A stretch of DNA of 64,000 nt. It comes from Natrinema longum (lineage in GTDB: Archaea; Halobacteriota; Halobacteria; Halobacteriales; Natrialbaceae). The notes below the pieces were generated by a model. That model was not told the origin of the DNA. It did not search any database and was given only the letters and a program-made list of their open reading frames with translations. The translations under genes and the position numbers were made by a program. Below are positions 43,889-52,635 of this stretch, piece after piece. Each line of letters opens with the position of its first letter. Position 1 is the first letter of the stretch. The stretch lies in contig NZ_CP071463.1 in assembly GCF_017352095.1 (NCBI RefSeq), positions 3,100,001 to 3,164,000 of the forward strand, written 5' to 3'.

Positions 43889-44497
43889 ATGAGTGACGAC
43901 GAACTCGAGCGGCGGGGGCTACTGGGTGCGCTCGGGGTCGGCGTGGCCACGGGTATCGCGGGCTGTCTGGGCGGTGTCCGACCTGGGAACGACGGGAACG
44001 GCGACACCGACGACGAGCCGCCACCGCAAGTGTACGAGCCCACGATCGAGAACGTCGAGGACGGTCCATTCGAGTTTCCCGAGGGGCACCGCTGTGCGGT
44101 CTGTGGGATGCCAGCGACCAAGTACTACGGCAAGGGCCAGCTCGTCCACGAAAACGGGCTGGCGGCCGTCTTCGACTCGCCGGGGTGTCTGTTCGCCTAC
44201 AAAGTATCGTCGACGCCGGACTCGCCGATCGCCGGTGCCTGGACGACCGACTACGAGACCGCTGACCTTATCGACGCGACCGAGGCCCACTTCGTTCTCA
44301 TCACCGACAAGGAAGCGGCGGAGGACCCGATGGGGATCGATCCCCGTCCCTACGCCGCCCGCGAGGATGCCGTCGCCTTCCTCGAGGGGTGGGAGGCCGA
44401 GGACCTCTCGCCCGAGGAGGACATCATCGTCGGTCTGGACGACGTCGACCTCGAACTCGCGTCGATCTACCGCGGGACGCGGCTGCCCGACGAGTAG
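43889..44497 (+). CDS. nosL: NosL-like copper-binding lipoprotein
   Basis: A 202-aa lipoprotein with Arg-Arg near the N-terminus (ELERRGLLGALGVG) and lipobox Cys26 (GIAGC), so export may be by Tat. The NosL motif C-x-x-C-G-M is at 69-74 (CAVCGM). NosL proteins bring Cu(I) to nitrous oxide reductase, but no nos gene is near, so a general copper-chaperone role, for instance for a heme-copper oxidase, is as likely. ATG 43889 begins MSDDELERR. Confidence 0.85.
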   Translation: MSDDELERRGLLGALGVGVATGIAGCLGGVRPGNDGNGDTDDEPPPQVYEPTIENVEDGPFEFPEGHRCAVCGMPATKYYGKGQLVHENGLAAVFDSPGCLFAYKVSSTPDSPIAGAWTTDYETADLIDATEAHFVLITDKEAAEDPMGIDPRPYAAREDAVAFLEGWEAEDLSPEEDIIVGLDDVDLELASIYRGTRLPDE

Positions 44498-44551
44498 GGT
44501 GCCTGCTTCGTTTCGGAATCCGTTTAGTTTCCCGGCCCCGTCGACACCGAT

Positions 44552-45463
44552 GTGACCGTCGATTTCGAGGCCACGCCGACGCTCGCGCTCGCCGTCGCGG
44601 TGGTCGCGACGAGCACGAGCGCGATTCTGGTCCGCTGGAGCGACGCCCCCAGTTCGGTCGCGGCTCTCTATCGCGTGCTCTTTACGACGGTACTCGTCGC
44701 CCCGCTCGCCGTCACCCGTCACCGCGGGGCCTTCGCTGCCCTCTCGCGTCGCGACCTCGCGGGGGCCGTCCTCGCCGGCGTCGCACTGGCCGTCCACTTC
44801 GCGGCCTGGTTCGCGAGCCTCGAGCGGACGACCGTCGCCGCGAGCGTCACGCTCGTCCAGAGTCAGCCGATTTTCGTGGCGCTCGGGGCGGGACTGTTCC
44901 TCGGCGAGCGGATCGGCCGCGGGACGGTCGCGGGGATCGCTGTCACGATCGTCGGAGCCACCGCGATGTCGCTGGGGAGCGTCGGGCGGAGCGGCCTCGC
45001 CGACGTGACGCTCCGTGGGAACGCGCTCGCGGTACTCGGCGCGATAACCGTCGCCGGCTACGTCCTGGCCGGTCGTTCGATCCGCCAGCGCGTTCCCGTG
45101 TTGCCCTACGTGACCGTCGTCTACGGCGTCTGCGTCGTCACGCTGTTCCTCCTCGTCGGCGTCCAGGGCCATTCCTACGTCGGCTACTCCCTCCGCGAGT
45201 GGCTGCTCTTTCTCGGCCTGGCCGTCGGCCCCGGCATCGTCGGCCATACGGTGAGTAACTGGGCCCTCGAGCACCTCGAGTCGGTCGTCGTCAGCGTCGC
45301 CTGGCTGGGCGAGCCCGTCGGTGCGACCCTCCTCGCGCTCGTCTTGCTCTCGGAGGTCCCCGACGCGATCACGGTGATCGGCGGGGTCGTCGTGATCGTG
45401 GGAATCGCCGTGACGACGCTCGAGCGGGAGTCATCGCGAGGCGTCGACGTGAGTCGGTCCTAG
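44552..45463 (+). CDS. EamA/DMT-family transporter
   Basis: A 303-aa membrane protein with ten hydrophobic segments in two EamA repeats. The first repeat contains VAALYRVLFTTVLVAPLA and SLERTTVAASVTLVQSQPIFVAL; the second contains HTVSNWALEHLESVVVSVAWLGEPVGATLLA. The Glu-Pro motif at the end of each repeat is typical. Metabolite exporter of unknown substrate. GTG start 44552 is 54 nt after nosL. Confidence 0.9.
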   Translation: MTVDFEATPTLALAVAVVATSTSAILVRWSDAPSSVAALYRVLFTTVLVAPLAVTRHRGAFAALSRRDLAGAVLAGVALAVHFAAWFASLERTTVAASVTLVQSQPIFVALGAGLFLGERIGRGTVAGIAVTIVGATAMSLGSVGRSGLADVTLRGNALAVLGAITVAGYVLAGRSIRQRVPVLPYVTVVYGVCVVTLFLLVGVQGHSYVGYSLREWLLFLGLAVGPGIVGHTVSNWALEHLESVVVSVAWLGEPVGATLLALVLLSEVPDAITVIGGVVVIVGIAVTTLERESSRGVDVSRS

Positions 45464-45543
45464 TCCCGTTCTACCCGTCGACTGCGGGGTCGGTGGGGCA
45501 CGCACCGCCGGATTCGACCCCCCAGTGGGGGCGTGGACCGCCA

Positions 45544-46212
45544 CTAGATCCACTTCACGCCGACGTCGTGCATCCCCTCGTTGTACTTCGCGATGTTGAT
45601 GACCAGCGGCGTGACACTCTCGACTTCGGCGGCGTTGGCGAGTGGCCCGGCTTCGAGTGCGCGCAGCCCCTCGATCTCGTTTGCGACCGACAGGACGGTT
45701 TCTTTGGCATCGTCGTCGTCGGCGACGACGAGCGTGTCGAGGTCCAGGTCGTTGTCCAGATTCGATAAGGCGTCGGCCGCGAGGTTGTGGAAGGCACCGA
45801 CGACCGGTACGTCGTCGGGAGCCCGCCCGGCGACGAGCTGGGTGACGCTCCCGGCGTCGGGCGGGTGGTAGTGGAGTCCGTCCTCGTCGCCCTGCATGCC
45901 GACCGCAGGGGTGACCAGAATCGAGTCGGCATCGAGGCTGTCGGCGACCGCCTCGACGGTGTCGCCGGCGTAGTACGGCGGGACGCTGAGGACGACCACG
46001 TCGGCGCGGTCGGCCGCCATCTCGTTTCCGAAGCCCTTGATCTCCGCCTGGGCACCGCGCGTCTCGAGTTCGTCCTCGTACTCCGCGACCGCGTCGCGGG
46101 CCTTCTCGGGATCCCTCGAGCCGATGAGGATCTCGTGGCTCGTGTCGCGTGCGAACCGAAGTGCGAGTCCTTCGCCGATGTCGCCAGTGCCGCCAAGTAG
46201 TGCAATTCGCAT
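45544..46212 (-). CDS. npdG: NADPH:F420 oxidoreductase
   Basis: A 222-aa enzyme moving hydride between NADPH and coenzyme F420. The N-terminal Rossmann motif ALLGGTGDIGEGLALRFAR and ILIGSRDPEKA (Ser/Arg for the NADP phosphate) are typical. VVGAFHNLAADAL and the C-terminal NIAKYNEGMHDVGVKWI complete the family pattern. Supplies reduced F420 for enzymes such as the LLM oxidoreductase at 58658. ATG 46212 lies about 27 nt after a minus-strand TTTATT box (46237-46242), so leaderless. Confidence 0.92.
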   Translation of the reverse strand: MRIALLGGTGDIGEGLALRFARDTSHEILIGSRDPEKARDAVAEYEDELETRGAQAEIKGFGNEMAADRADVVVLSVPPYYAGDTVEAVADSLDADSILVTPAVGMQGDEDGLHYHPPDAGSVTQLVAGRAPDDVPVVGAFHNLAADALSNLDNDLDLDTLVVADDDDAKETVLSVANEIEGLRALEAGPLANAAEVESVTPLVINIAKYNEGMHDVGVKWI

Positions 46213-46313
46213 ACGTCCCCCTCGGGACGGCACCCGAATAAAGGGGCCGGAGATCGGCCGATATCGCCGGCTCCTCCGACGGAATCGACAGTGGACCGCC
46301 GGTCACGGAGACG

Positions 46314-46333
46314 GACACGTCGAACGACGTGTC
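46314..46333. promoter_or_regulatory. Perfect 9-bp inverted repeat between npdG and the next gene
   Basis: GACACGTCG and CGACGTGTC are separated by only two bases. It lies about 100 bp upstream of npdG and 85 bp downstream of no other start, between two minus-strand genes. Could be an operator for a dimeric regulator, or chance in GC-rich DNA. Confidence 0.35.
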
Positions 46334-46418
46334 TCTCCGCCCGCCGGAGCCCCATCATGCGATGGTGTCCAGCGTTCGCGACCGTGGGCGACGCCGTTAG
46401 CCGCCGTTCGGACCGCTA

Positions 46419-46676
46419 TTAGGGGGCGTCGTCCTCGGCCGGGTTCATCGCCGACCCCAGCCCGCTGTCGTAGGCGTCGCGCTGCTTGACCTCGCGGATC
46501 CGCTGCTCGAGTCGAGTTTCCAGTTCCTGTCGCCGCTCCTCGTCCACGTCAGGGTTGTTCGCCAGATCCCGGACGTCCTGTCGGGCCGTTCGCAACACCG
46601 AGACTGCCTCAGCGGTCTCGAGGTCGGCGGCACGATCGAGGGCGCGTTCGACGTCCCCAAGGGTGGGCTCGGTCAT
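46419..46676 (-). CDS. Small acidic helical protein, unknown function
   Basis: An 85-aa protein, almost entirely charged helix (GDVERALDRAADLETAEAVS; ERRQELETRLEQRIREVKQR). It probably forms a coiled coil or helical hairpin. It looks like a conserved haloarchaeal small protein, but I cannot name it. Stop at 46419; ATG 46676. Confidence 0.7.
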   Translation of the reverse strand: MTEPTLGDVERALDRAADLETAEAVSVLRTARQDVRDLANNPDVDEERRQELETRLEQRIREVKQRDAYDSGLGSAMNPAEDDAP

Positions 46677-46782
46677 ACCGGACGGTCACGGAGCAGACGC
46701 ATCAACGACTGGCCGGGAGACGCCACGTCGCCGACTCGTCCGTCTCCGGAGCTTCCATTAGTCGGCCGGTCGTCGACCCGCT

Positions 46783-47616
46783 ATGGTCCGTCCCGCCGTC
46801 ATCGCACACCGCGGCTACGCCGGCGTCGCACCCGAGAACACCGTCGCTGCCGCCCAGCGGGCGGCAGCTCACGAGGAGACCGCGATGCTCGAGATCGACG
46901 TCCAGCCGGCGGCCTGCGGGACGCCGGTGGTCGTCCACGACGAGCACCTCGCGGGGAGCCGTGACGGGCGAGCGCTCACCGACGCCACCGGACTCGTCTG
47001 GGAGACGCCCCTCGAGGAACTACGGGAGACGCGGGTGCTGGGAACCGATGCCACGATCCCGACGCTGTCGGAGCTACTCGCGGCAGTTCCGGAGACGGTC
47101 GGCATCAACGTGGAACTGAAGACCCCCGGGACGACGGACCTGCGAATCGGCGAGTCGCTTTCCCCGGACGAGCGCGCCCAGCGACGGGCGATGTGGCAGC
47201 CGTTCGTCGAGCGCGTCGTCGCCGACTGTGGGGCCTTCGACGGCGACGTCCTCTTTTCGTCGTTTTGTGAGGGGGCAATCGCGGCGTTCCGGGAGACCAC
47301 GACCGCGTACGCAGCCGCACCGTTGCTCTGGGACGACCTCGAGGCCGGCCTCGAGATCGCGCGTCGCTACGACTGCGAGGCGATCCACCCGCCGCGAAAC
47401 GCGATTGCCGGGACGGAACTGACCGCGACGGCGTACGCAGGGCTGTCGGACGGAGCGCCCGAGGTCGACGTTCTCGCCGCGGCCCACGACGAGGGGCGGG
47501 CGGTCAACGTCTGGACGGCGACGAACTGGATCCAGTTCGACGACCTCGCAGCCGCCGGCGTCGACGGGGTCGTCGCCGACTATCCGGGATTGGCTGGGCG
47601 CTCGAGCGATCGGTAA
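46783..47616 (+). CDS. Glycerophosphodiester phosphodiesterase
   Basis: A 277-aa GDPD-family TIM-barrel enzyme that hydrolyses glycerophosphodiesters to glycerol-3-phosphate. It starts AHRGYAGVAPENTVAA, with the catalytic His and the metal Glu. LEIDVQPAACGTPVVVHDEHL carries the second metal ligands and the general acid/base His. VNVWTATNW and GVDGVVADYP close the barrel. No signal peptide, so cytoplasmic. Confidence 0.92.
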   Translation: MVRPAVIAHRGYAGVAPENTVAAAQRAAAHEETAMLEIDVQPAACGTPVVVHDEHLAGSRDGRALTDATGLVWETPLEELRETRVLGTDATIPTLSELLAAVPETVGINVELKTPGTTDLRIGESLSPDERAQRRAMWQPFVERVVADCGAFDGDVLFSSFCEGAIAAFRETTTAYAAAPLLWDDLEAGLEIARRYDCEAIHPPRNAIAGTELTATAYAGLSDGAPEVDVLAAAHDEGRAVNVWTATNWIQFDDLAAAGVDGVVADYPGLAGRSSDR

Positions 47617-47776
47617 CGCCGGCGGAGGGGATGTCGACGTCGTATCGTCCCGGGAGACGGGTCTGAGGACTGTTACTGGCTATCTCCTGGATTCGAGACG
47701 GACCGAACCGTCGAGTACTGCTTGCAAACGCACCGGACATCTTGATACGGCAAATCGTGATGAGGATGTGTTGAGT

Positions 47777-47905
47777 ATGGTTTCAGTCGTGTCTTCGACG
47801 AGTCGTCTCGACCGGTGGGACGTCGGCCGCTCCGACCCGGCATCGTTCGGAGACGACGCCGACTCGAGACGCCGACCAGGGAGGGAGGTGGCCACCGATG
47901 AGTGA
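47777..47905 (+). CDS. Possible 42-aa leader protein overlapping ctaD
   Basis: A short frame from ATG 47777 to TGA 47903-47905 gives 42 residues, charged and Ser/Arg/Asp-rich, without a membrane segment. It overlaps the start of the oxidase gene by 8 nt, as the coupled genes of this window do. Nothing else marks it as real; it may be a chance frame in the leader. Confidence 0.3.
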   Translation: MVSVVSSTSRLDRWDVGRSDPASFGDDADSRRRPGREVATDE

Positions 47906-50363
47906 GTTGCCCCCACGGACGACGATCAAGCGGTGGCTGGTGACGACCAACCACAAAGACGTCGGGATCCTCTACCTGGTGACCGCGCTGTTCTTGCTCG
48001 TGGCGGGCGGCGTGCTGGCACTGGTGTTTCGCCTCCACCTCTGGGAGGCCGGTGGTACCGGACTGCTCACGAACACCGAGTACAATCAGGCGGTTTCGGT
48101 CCACGGACTCCTGATGGTGTTCTGGTTCATTTCGCCGCTTGGCTTCGCGTTCGCGAACTACGTCGTCCCCTTGCAGATCGGGGCGAATGATCTCGCATTT
48201 CCGCGGCTAAATGCATTGAGCTACTGGTTCTACCTGTTTTCGGGGATTCTCGTCTTGCTCTCGTTCTTTCAGGGAACGTCGTGGGCCAACGGCTGGTACA
48301 TGTACGCCCCGCTGAACGTGCCGATCTACAATCCCGGCTATTCGCTGACCATGGGCGGGAACACGACGATCCTCGCCCTGACGCTGTTCGTCATGTCGAC
48401 TACCCTCAGTACGGTGAATTTCCTGACGACGATACACACCTGTCGCGCCGAGGGACTCGGCCTCTGGAACATGCCGCTGTTCACCTGGGGGACGCTGCTG
48501 ACCGTCTGGATGATGCTGTTTGCCTTCGCGGCGTTGCTGGCCGCATTGATCCTCATGCTCACCGACCGTATCCTGCTGACGCAGTATTTCTCGTCGACGG
48601 GGCAGGGTTCGAGCCTGCTGTGGGGGCATCTCTTCTGGTTCTTCGGCCATCCGGAGGTGTACATCGTCTTCTTCCCCGCGCTGGGGATCATGCTCGAGAC
48701 GGTACAGACGTTTACCGGACGCCGACTCGTCGGTCGGAAGTGGGTCATCATCGCGATGGTCCTAGTGGCGGTGCAGTCTTTCCTGGTCTGGATGCACCAC
48801 ATGTTCCTGACCACGATCAACCTCCCGATCAAGACGCTCTTTATGGCGACGACGATCGGGATCTCGTTACCCTTCGACCTGATGGTCTTCGCGATAATCT
48901 ATACCATGGTCAAGGGTCGCGTCCGGTTTACGACGCCGTTTCTCTTCACGCTGGGTGCGCTCGTGTTGTTCATCATCGGCGGCATTACGGGCGTCTTCCT
49001 GGGTGCCGTCGTCCTCGACTACGAGTTCCGTGGCACCTACTGGGTCGTCGCTCACTTCCACTACGTGATGGTCGCGGGCGTCACCGCGCTGATCGGCGGG
49101 CTCTACTACTGGTGGCCCAAGATCACCGGAAAGATGTACTCCGAGCGGCTCGGTAAACTCAGCTTCGCCGTCTACTTCTTCGGGTTCAACCTGCTGTACT
49201 TCCCGATGTTCATCGCCTGGGAGACGCCCCGGCGTGTCTTCCACTACGGCGAGGGGGCACAGCTCTACCACCAGCTGGCGACCGTCGGGGCGTTCGTCCT
49301 CGGTCTGTCCGTCCTGCTCGTCTTCGTCACGCTCGCGAAGAGCCTGGTTTCGGGCCCCGACGCACCCGACAACCCGTGGGCGTTTGCCCGAACCGCCGAG
49401 TGGGCGACCACCTCGCCGCCACCGCTCGAGAACTGGCCCGATCGGCCCAGCTACGCCACCGGCCGCCTCGAGTTCGTCGACGATGCGACCGCGACCGACG
49501 GCGGGGCGACCGGCCACGAGCGAGTCGACCACCCCGAGCCCCTCGAGGCGGGCCACGAGGATCACGCGAGTATCTGGCCGTTCGGAATCGGGATCGGCAT
49601 GTTCGTCACGTTCCTCGGGCTGTCGGGGCTGACCCCGTGGGTCGCCGAGTTCGCCACCGCACGCGGGGCGGAGGTTTCCGGCGTCGGTTCGACCACTCTA
49701 GTCTATCCCGTGCTCTCGGTCGTCGGTGTCGGAATCCTCCTGGTCACGCTCTTCGAGTACGGTCGCGAGCGGTTCGACGCCCCCGAGATGGCGATCGCCG
49801 AGCGGTGGCCCTTCGAGGGCGTCGGAACCACGAAAACCGGCGTCTGGTTCTTCCTCGCATCCGACGTCGTCGTCTTCGGTGCTGTCATCGGGGCGTACGT
49901 GTTCATGCGGCTCCACACCGGCTGGGGCGAGATCGAGCCCGTCCCGCCCTCCGAGGTGATCGGTCTCGTCAACACCTACGTCCTATTGACCTCGAGTTTC
50001 ACGGTCATCCTCGCACTGGTGATGGCCCAACGCGAGCACAAGCGCGGCCTGCTGGCGTCGCTGGGGGCCACGCTGGTGCTCGGGCTCACGTTCCTCGGAA
50101 TCAAAGGCTACGAGTGGGGACAGGAGTTCGCCCACGACATCTACTGGTTCACCGAACTCCAGTACTCGATGTACTTCGTGACGACGGGGCTGCACGCGCT
50201 CCACGTCATCCTCGGCTTGCTCATCGCCGGGTTCATGATCTACCGCGTCGTGTCCGTCGACGCCTACCTCCGGGACCACCGGCCAGTCGAGTACTTCGGG
50301 CTCTACTGGCACTTCGTCGACATCGTCTGGGTGATCCTGTTCCCGCTGTTCTATCTCATGTAG
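47898..50363 (+). CDS. ctaD: Heme-copper cytochrome c oxidase, subunits I and III fused
   Basis: An 821-aa membrane protein. Residues 1-510 are subunit I: His69 (VHGLL) binds low-spin heme, His251 and Tyr255 (GHPEVY) form the cross-linked CuB pair, His300-His301 (MHHMF) complete CuB, and His386 and His388 (AHFHY) bind the hemes. This is the A-type (mitochondrial-like) family, since Tyr255 is present in HPEVY. An acidic linker follows (about 475-560). Residues 600-821 are subunit III, with VWFFLASDVVVFGAVIGAYV, TTGLHALHVILGLL and YWHFVDIVWVILFPLFYL. Reduces O2 to water and pumps protons. No subunit II gene is next to it. Confidence 0.95.
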   Translation: MSELPPRTTIKRWLVTTNHKDVGILYLVTALFLLVAGGVLALVFRLHLWEAGGTGLLTNTEYNQAVSVHGLLMVFWFISPLGFAFANYVVPLQIGANDLAFPRLNALSYWFYLFSGILVLLSFFQGTSWANGWYMYAPLNVPIYNPGYSLTMGGNTTILALTLFVMSTTLSTVNFLTTIHTCRAEGLGLWNMPLFTWGTLLTVWMMLFAFAALLAALILMLTDRILLTQYFSSTGQGSSLLWGHLFWFFGHPEVYIVFFPALGIMLETVQTFTGRRLVGRKWVIIAMVLVAVQSFLVWMHHMFLTTINLPIKTLFMATTIGISLPFDLMVFAIIYTMVKGRVRFTTPFLFTLGALVLFIIGGITGVFLGAVVLDYEFRGTYWVVAHFHYVMVAGVTALIGGLYYWWPKITGKMYSERLGKLSFAVYFFGFNLLYFPMFIAWETPRRVFHYGEGAQLYHQLATVGAFVLGLSVLLVFVTLAKSLVSGPDAPDNPWAFARTAEWATTSPPPLENWPDRPSYATGRLEFVDDATATDGGATGHERVDHPEPLEAGHEDHASIWPFGIGIGMFVTFLGLSGLTPWVAEFATARGAEVSGVGSTTLVYPVLSVVGVGILLVTLFEYGRERFDAPEMAIAERWPFEGVGTTKTGVWFFLASDVVVFGAVIGAYVFMRLHTGWGEIEPVPPSEVIGLVNTYVLLTSSFTVILALVMAQREHKRGLLASLGATLVLGLTFLGIKGYEWGQEFAHDIYWFTELQYSMYFVTTGLHALHVILGLLIAGFMIYRVVSVDAYLRDHRPVEYFGLYWHFVDIVWVILFPLFYLM

Positions 50364-50465
50364 CACGGTCGTGATTTCTACGCGTGAGAAGCGAGCCACA
50401 CTCGAGGCCGTCGTACGACCGGCTGAAACCAGCCGATACAAGGAGATCCCCGGTCAACGAGAGGT

Positions 50466-51233
50466 ATGGAACTCTCGAGGATCGTCGACCGACTCGACGA
50501 GGAGCTTGGAACCGCCGACTACGCCGACCTCGACGCCAGCGCGAACGGCCTGCAGGTCGGGCCGGATGAGGGCGAGATCGAACGCGTCGCCGTCGCCGTC
50601 GACGGCGTCCGCGAGACGTTCGAGAGGGCGATCGAGGCCGACGCGGACCTGCTCGTCGTCCACCACGGGCTCTCGTGGGGCGGCTTCGATCGCGTGACGG
50701 GACGAACCTACGACCGGATCGCCCCCCTGATCGAAAACGACCTGGCGTTGTACGTCTCACACCTCCCGCTGGACGGCCATCAGGAACTGGGCAACGCCGC
50801 CGGCGTCGCCGACCTGCTCGGCCTCGAGGATCGATCCCCCTTCGGCGAACTCGGTCCCGAGTACGTCGGCCAGCGCGGGCGGGCAGCCGACCCCTCCGCG
50901 CCCGACGAGGTACGCGAGCGACTCGAGGCCGGCCTCGACACGGGCGGCCAGCCCGTCCAGCACCTCGATTTCGGCCCCGACCGGATCGAGGACGTGGCGA
51001 TCGTCACCGGCAGCGGCACCGACTGGCTCGACGACGCCGTCGCGGCCGACGCCGACGCGCTCGTCACGGGAGAGGGGAAGGGGAAAGCCTACCACGAGGC
51101 CCAGGAGGCCGGGATCCACGTCTTCCTCGCCGGGCACTACGCGACGGAGACGTTCGGCGTGCGGTCGCTCCAGGAACTGGTCGGCGAATGGGGCCTCGAG
51201 ACGACCTTCCTCGACGTGCCGACCGGACTGTAG
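50466..51233 (+). CDS. Nif3/YbgI-like dinuclear metal-centre protein
   Basis: A 255-aa member of the Nif3-like toroid family. The metal ligands are seen in DLLVVHHGLSWGG near residue 65 and in GEGKGKAYHEAQEAGIHVFLAGHYATE near 210. The length is that of the short archaeal form without the central insert. Its reaction is not settled; GTP cyclohydrolase I type 2 has been proposed for relatives. Confidence 0.9.
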   Translation: MELSRIVDRLDEELGTADYADLDASANGLQVGPDEGEIERVAVAVDGVRETFERAIEADADLLVVHHGLSWGGFDRVTGRTYDRIAPLIENDLALYVSHLPLDGHQELGNAAGVADLLGLEDRSPFGELGPEYVGQRGRAADPSAPDEVRERLEAGLDTGGQPVQHLDFGPDRIEDVAIVTGSGTDWLDDAVAADADALVTGEGKGKAYHEAQEAGIHVFLAGHYATETFGVRSLQELVGEWGLETTFLDVPTGL

Positions 51234-51299
51234 CGATCGGAGCCGCGCCGACGCCCGATATCGGAACGTTCTCGGACGTGGTCGCCCTACGATGGGGCG

Positions 51300-51779
51300 A
51301 TGCTCGAGGTACGAGTCGCGGAGAACGAGGCCGATCGGGGGGCTGCGTTCGCGGTTCGTCGCGAGGTGTTCGTCGAGGAACAGGGCGTCGACGAGGCGCT
51401 CGAATACGACGACCACGACAGCGAGGCGACGCATCTGGTCGCCGTCGACGGCGACGAAGCGATCGGAGCCGCGCGGCTTCGACGCCTCACGGACGTCGCG
51501 GATCTGGAGGAACCCGAGGCGATCGACACGGACGGCGCAGGCGACGTCGGCAAGGTCGAACGCGTCGCCGTCCGTCGTTCACGCCGGGGTGAGGGGGTCG
51601 GCCAGGCGCTGATGGACGCCGCCGAAACGTGCGCCGAATCGCGGGGTCTCGGACTCCTCGTGTTGCACGCTCAAACCCGCGTCGTCGGGTTCTATCGAGA
51701 GCACGGGTACGAACAGGTTGGCGACGAGTTCGAGGAGGCAGGCATTCCACACGTCGAGATGCGAAAACGACTGCAGTGA
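51300..51779 (+). CDS. GNAT-family N-acetyltransferase
   Basis: A 159-aa acetyltransferase. FAVRREVFVEEQGVDEALEYD is the ElaA-like N-terminus, and VERVAVRRSRRGEGVGQALMDAA is the acetyl-CoA pyrophosphate loop (R-x-x-G-x-G/A). LVLHAQTRVVGFYREHGYEQVG is the usual closing helix-strand. Acceptor unknown. Confidence 0.9.
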   Translation: MLEVRVAENEADRGAAFAVRREVFVEEQGVDEALEYDDHDSEATHLVAVDGDEAIGAARLRRLTDVADLEEPEAIDTDGAGDVGKVERVAVRRSRRGEGVGQALMDAAETCAESRGLGLLVLHAQTRVVGFYREHGYEQVGDEFEEAGIPHVEMRKRLQ

Positions 51780-51894
51780 TCGACGAGGGGACCTGCGGAC
51801 CGCCGTTGGTCCCTGGCTCACCGATACCCCAGTCGAGAGGGCGTCTGTCGTCCGTCTGACTGAAGTTCAAGTCCGTGCATCTGGTGTCGCCGGT

Positions 51895-52053
51895 ATGGCA
51901 CAGGCGATTTACCTTCCCACGAAAGCGGCGTCGACAACGGCAGCTGCGGTCCGGAAGACCCTCCGTATCGCCCTTCCCCTCGGGCTCGCGGTCGCGATTA
52001 CCGGCGTCGGGCTGTTCGTCTTCTTCCAGCTGGTAACCGCGCTCCTATCGTAG
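51895..52053 (+). CDS. 52-aa single-span membrane protein
   Basis: A small protein starting MAQAIYLPTKAASTTAA with basic residues before one membrane helix (ALPLGLAVAITGVGLFVFFQLV). The pattern is clear and the frame has no overlapping gene, so it is likely real. The stop lies inside the start of a long hairpin (52045-52130). Role unknown. Confidence 0.65.
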   Translation: MAQAIYLPTKAASTTAAAVRKTLRIALPLGLAVAITGVGLFVFFQLVTALLS

Positions 52054-52130
52054 TCACCGAAAGTCATTGCACACCTGATCGCACGACGGCGTTGCGATCA
52101 GTGTGTAACTCGTTTCAGTGACTACGATAG
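52045..52130. repeat. 86-bp long hairpin at end of small membrane gene
   Basis: Left arm CTATCGTAGTCACCGAAAGT.. pairs with the right arm ..CGTTTCAGTGACTACGATAG over about 39 positions with few mismatches. The outermost 13 bases (CTATCGTAGTCAC) are a perfect match, and CACACCTGATCGCA pairs with TGCGATCAGTGTG near the centre. The loop is about 8 nt. It covers the stop codon of the 51895 gene and lies between convergent genes, so it could be a shared terminator. The near-perfect terminal repeats also look like a MITE-type element. Confidence 0.7.
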
Positions 52131-52157
52131 TGTGACGGCTCGAGGCTGCTCGCCCGA

Positions 52158-52499
52158 TCAATCGGACTGCCAGCTCGGGTTTTCGCGTGGCGGGCTGAAG
52201 ATGTCGATCCCGCGGACGGTCTCGTCGCCCCGGTTTTCGGCGGCGTGGGGCTGGTCGCCCGGAATCGCGTAGGAATCGCCCGGTTCGCAGACGAGTTCCG
52301 TTCCGTCGACGAGAAAGACGAGTTCGCCCGCGACGATGAAGCCGGTTTGCTCGTGTGGGTGGCTGTGCTCGTCGACGACGGCACCGGGCTCGATCTCGAA
52401 GTGTTGGACGTTCATCGAGTCGGTGCCGGCCATCAGTGCCAGGTGGACGCCGTCAGCCGCTTCCGACGGCTCGCAGTCGTCGAGCGAAACGCGTTCCAT
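52158..52499 (-). CDS. Cupin-domain protein
   Basis: A 113-aa conserved-barrel cupin starting MERVSLDDCEP. Motif 1 is GAVVDEHSHPHEQTGFIVAGE, with the metal-binding His-x-His and Glu, and motif 2 is PGDSYAIPGDQPHAAEN with the last His. Unlike the 24754 cupin, all metal ligands are kept, so an enzymatic or metal-binding role is likely. ATG 52499 is chosen because earlier codons are non-conserved. Confidence 0.87.
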   Translation of the reverse strand: MERVSLDDCEPSEAADGVHLALMAGTDSMNVQHFEIEPGAVVDEHSHPHEQTGFIVAGELVFLVDGTELVCEPGDSYAIPGDQPHAAENRGDETVRGIDIFSPPRENPSWQSD

Positions 52500-52635
52500 A
52501 CGCAGTTCCGACGGGGGCGACCGACATAATTCCGCGGATATCGGCGGCTGCAGCCACACTCGGTCGATCGTCTCGTGGGTTCGGTCCGCATCACGTTTCG
52601 AAACAAACATCAACTTTCTATGACTATGGCGTCGT

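Noticed and set aside
43889-44497. Nitrous oxide reductase locus
   Set aside because: NosL is present but no nosZ, nosD, nosF or nosY lies nearby, so denitrification is not supported.
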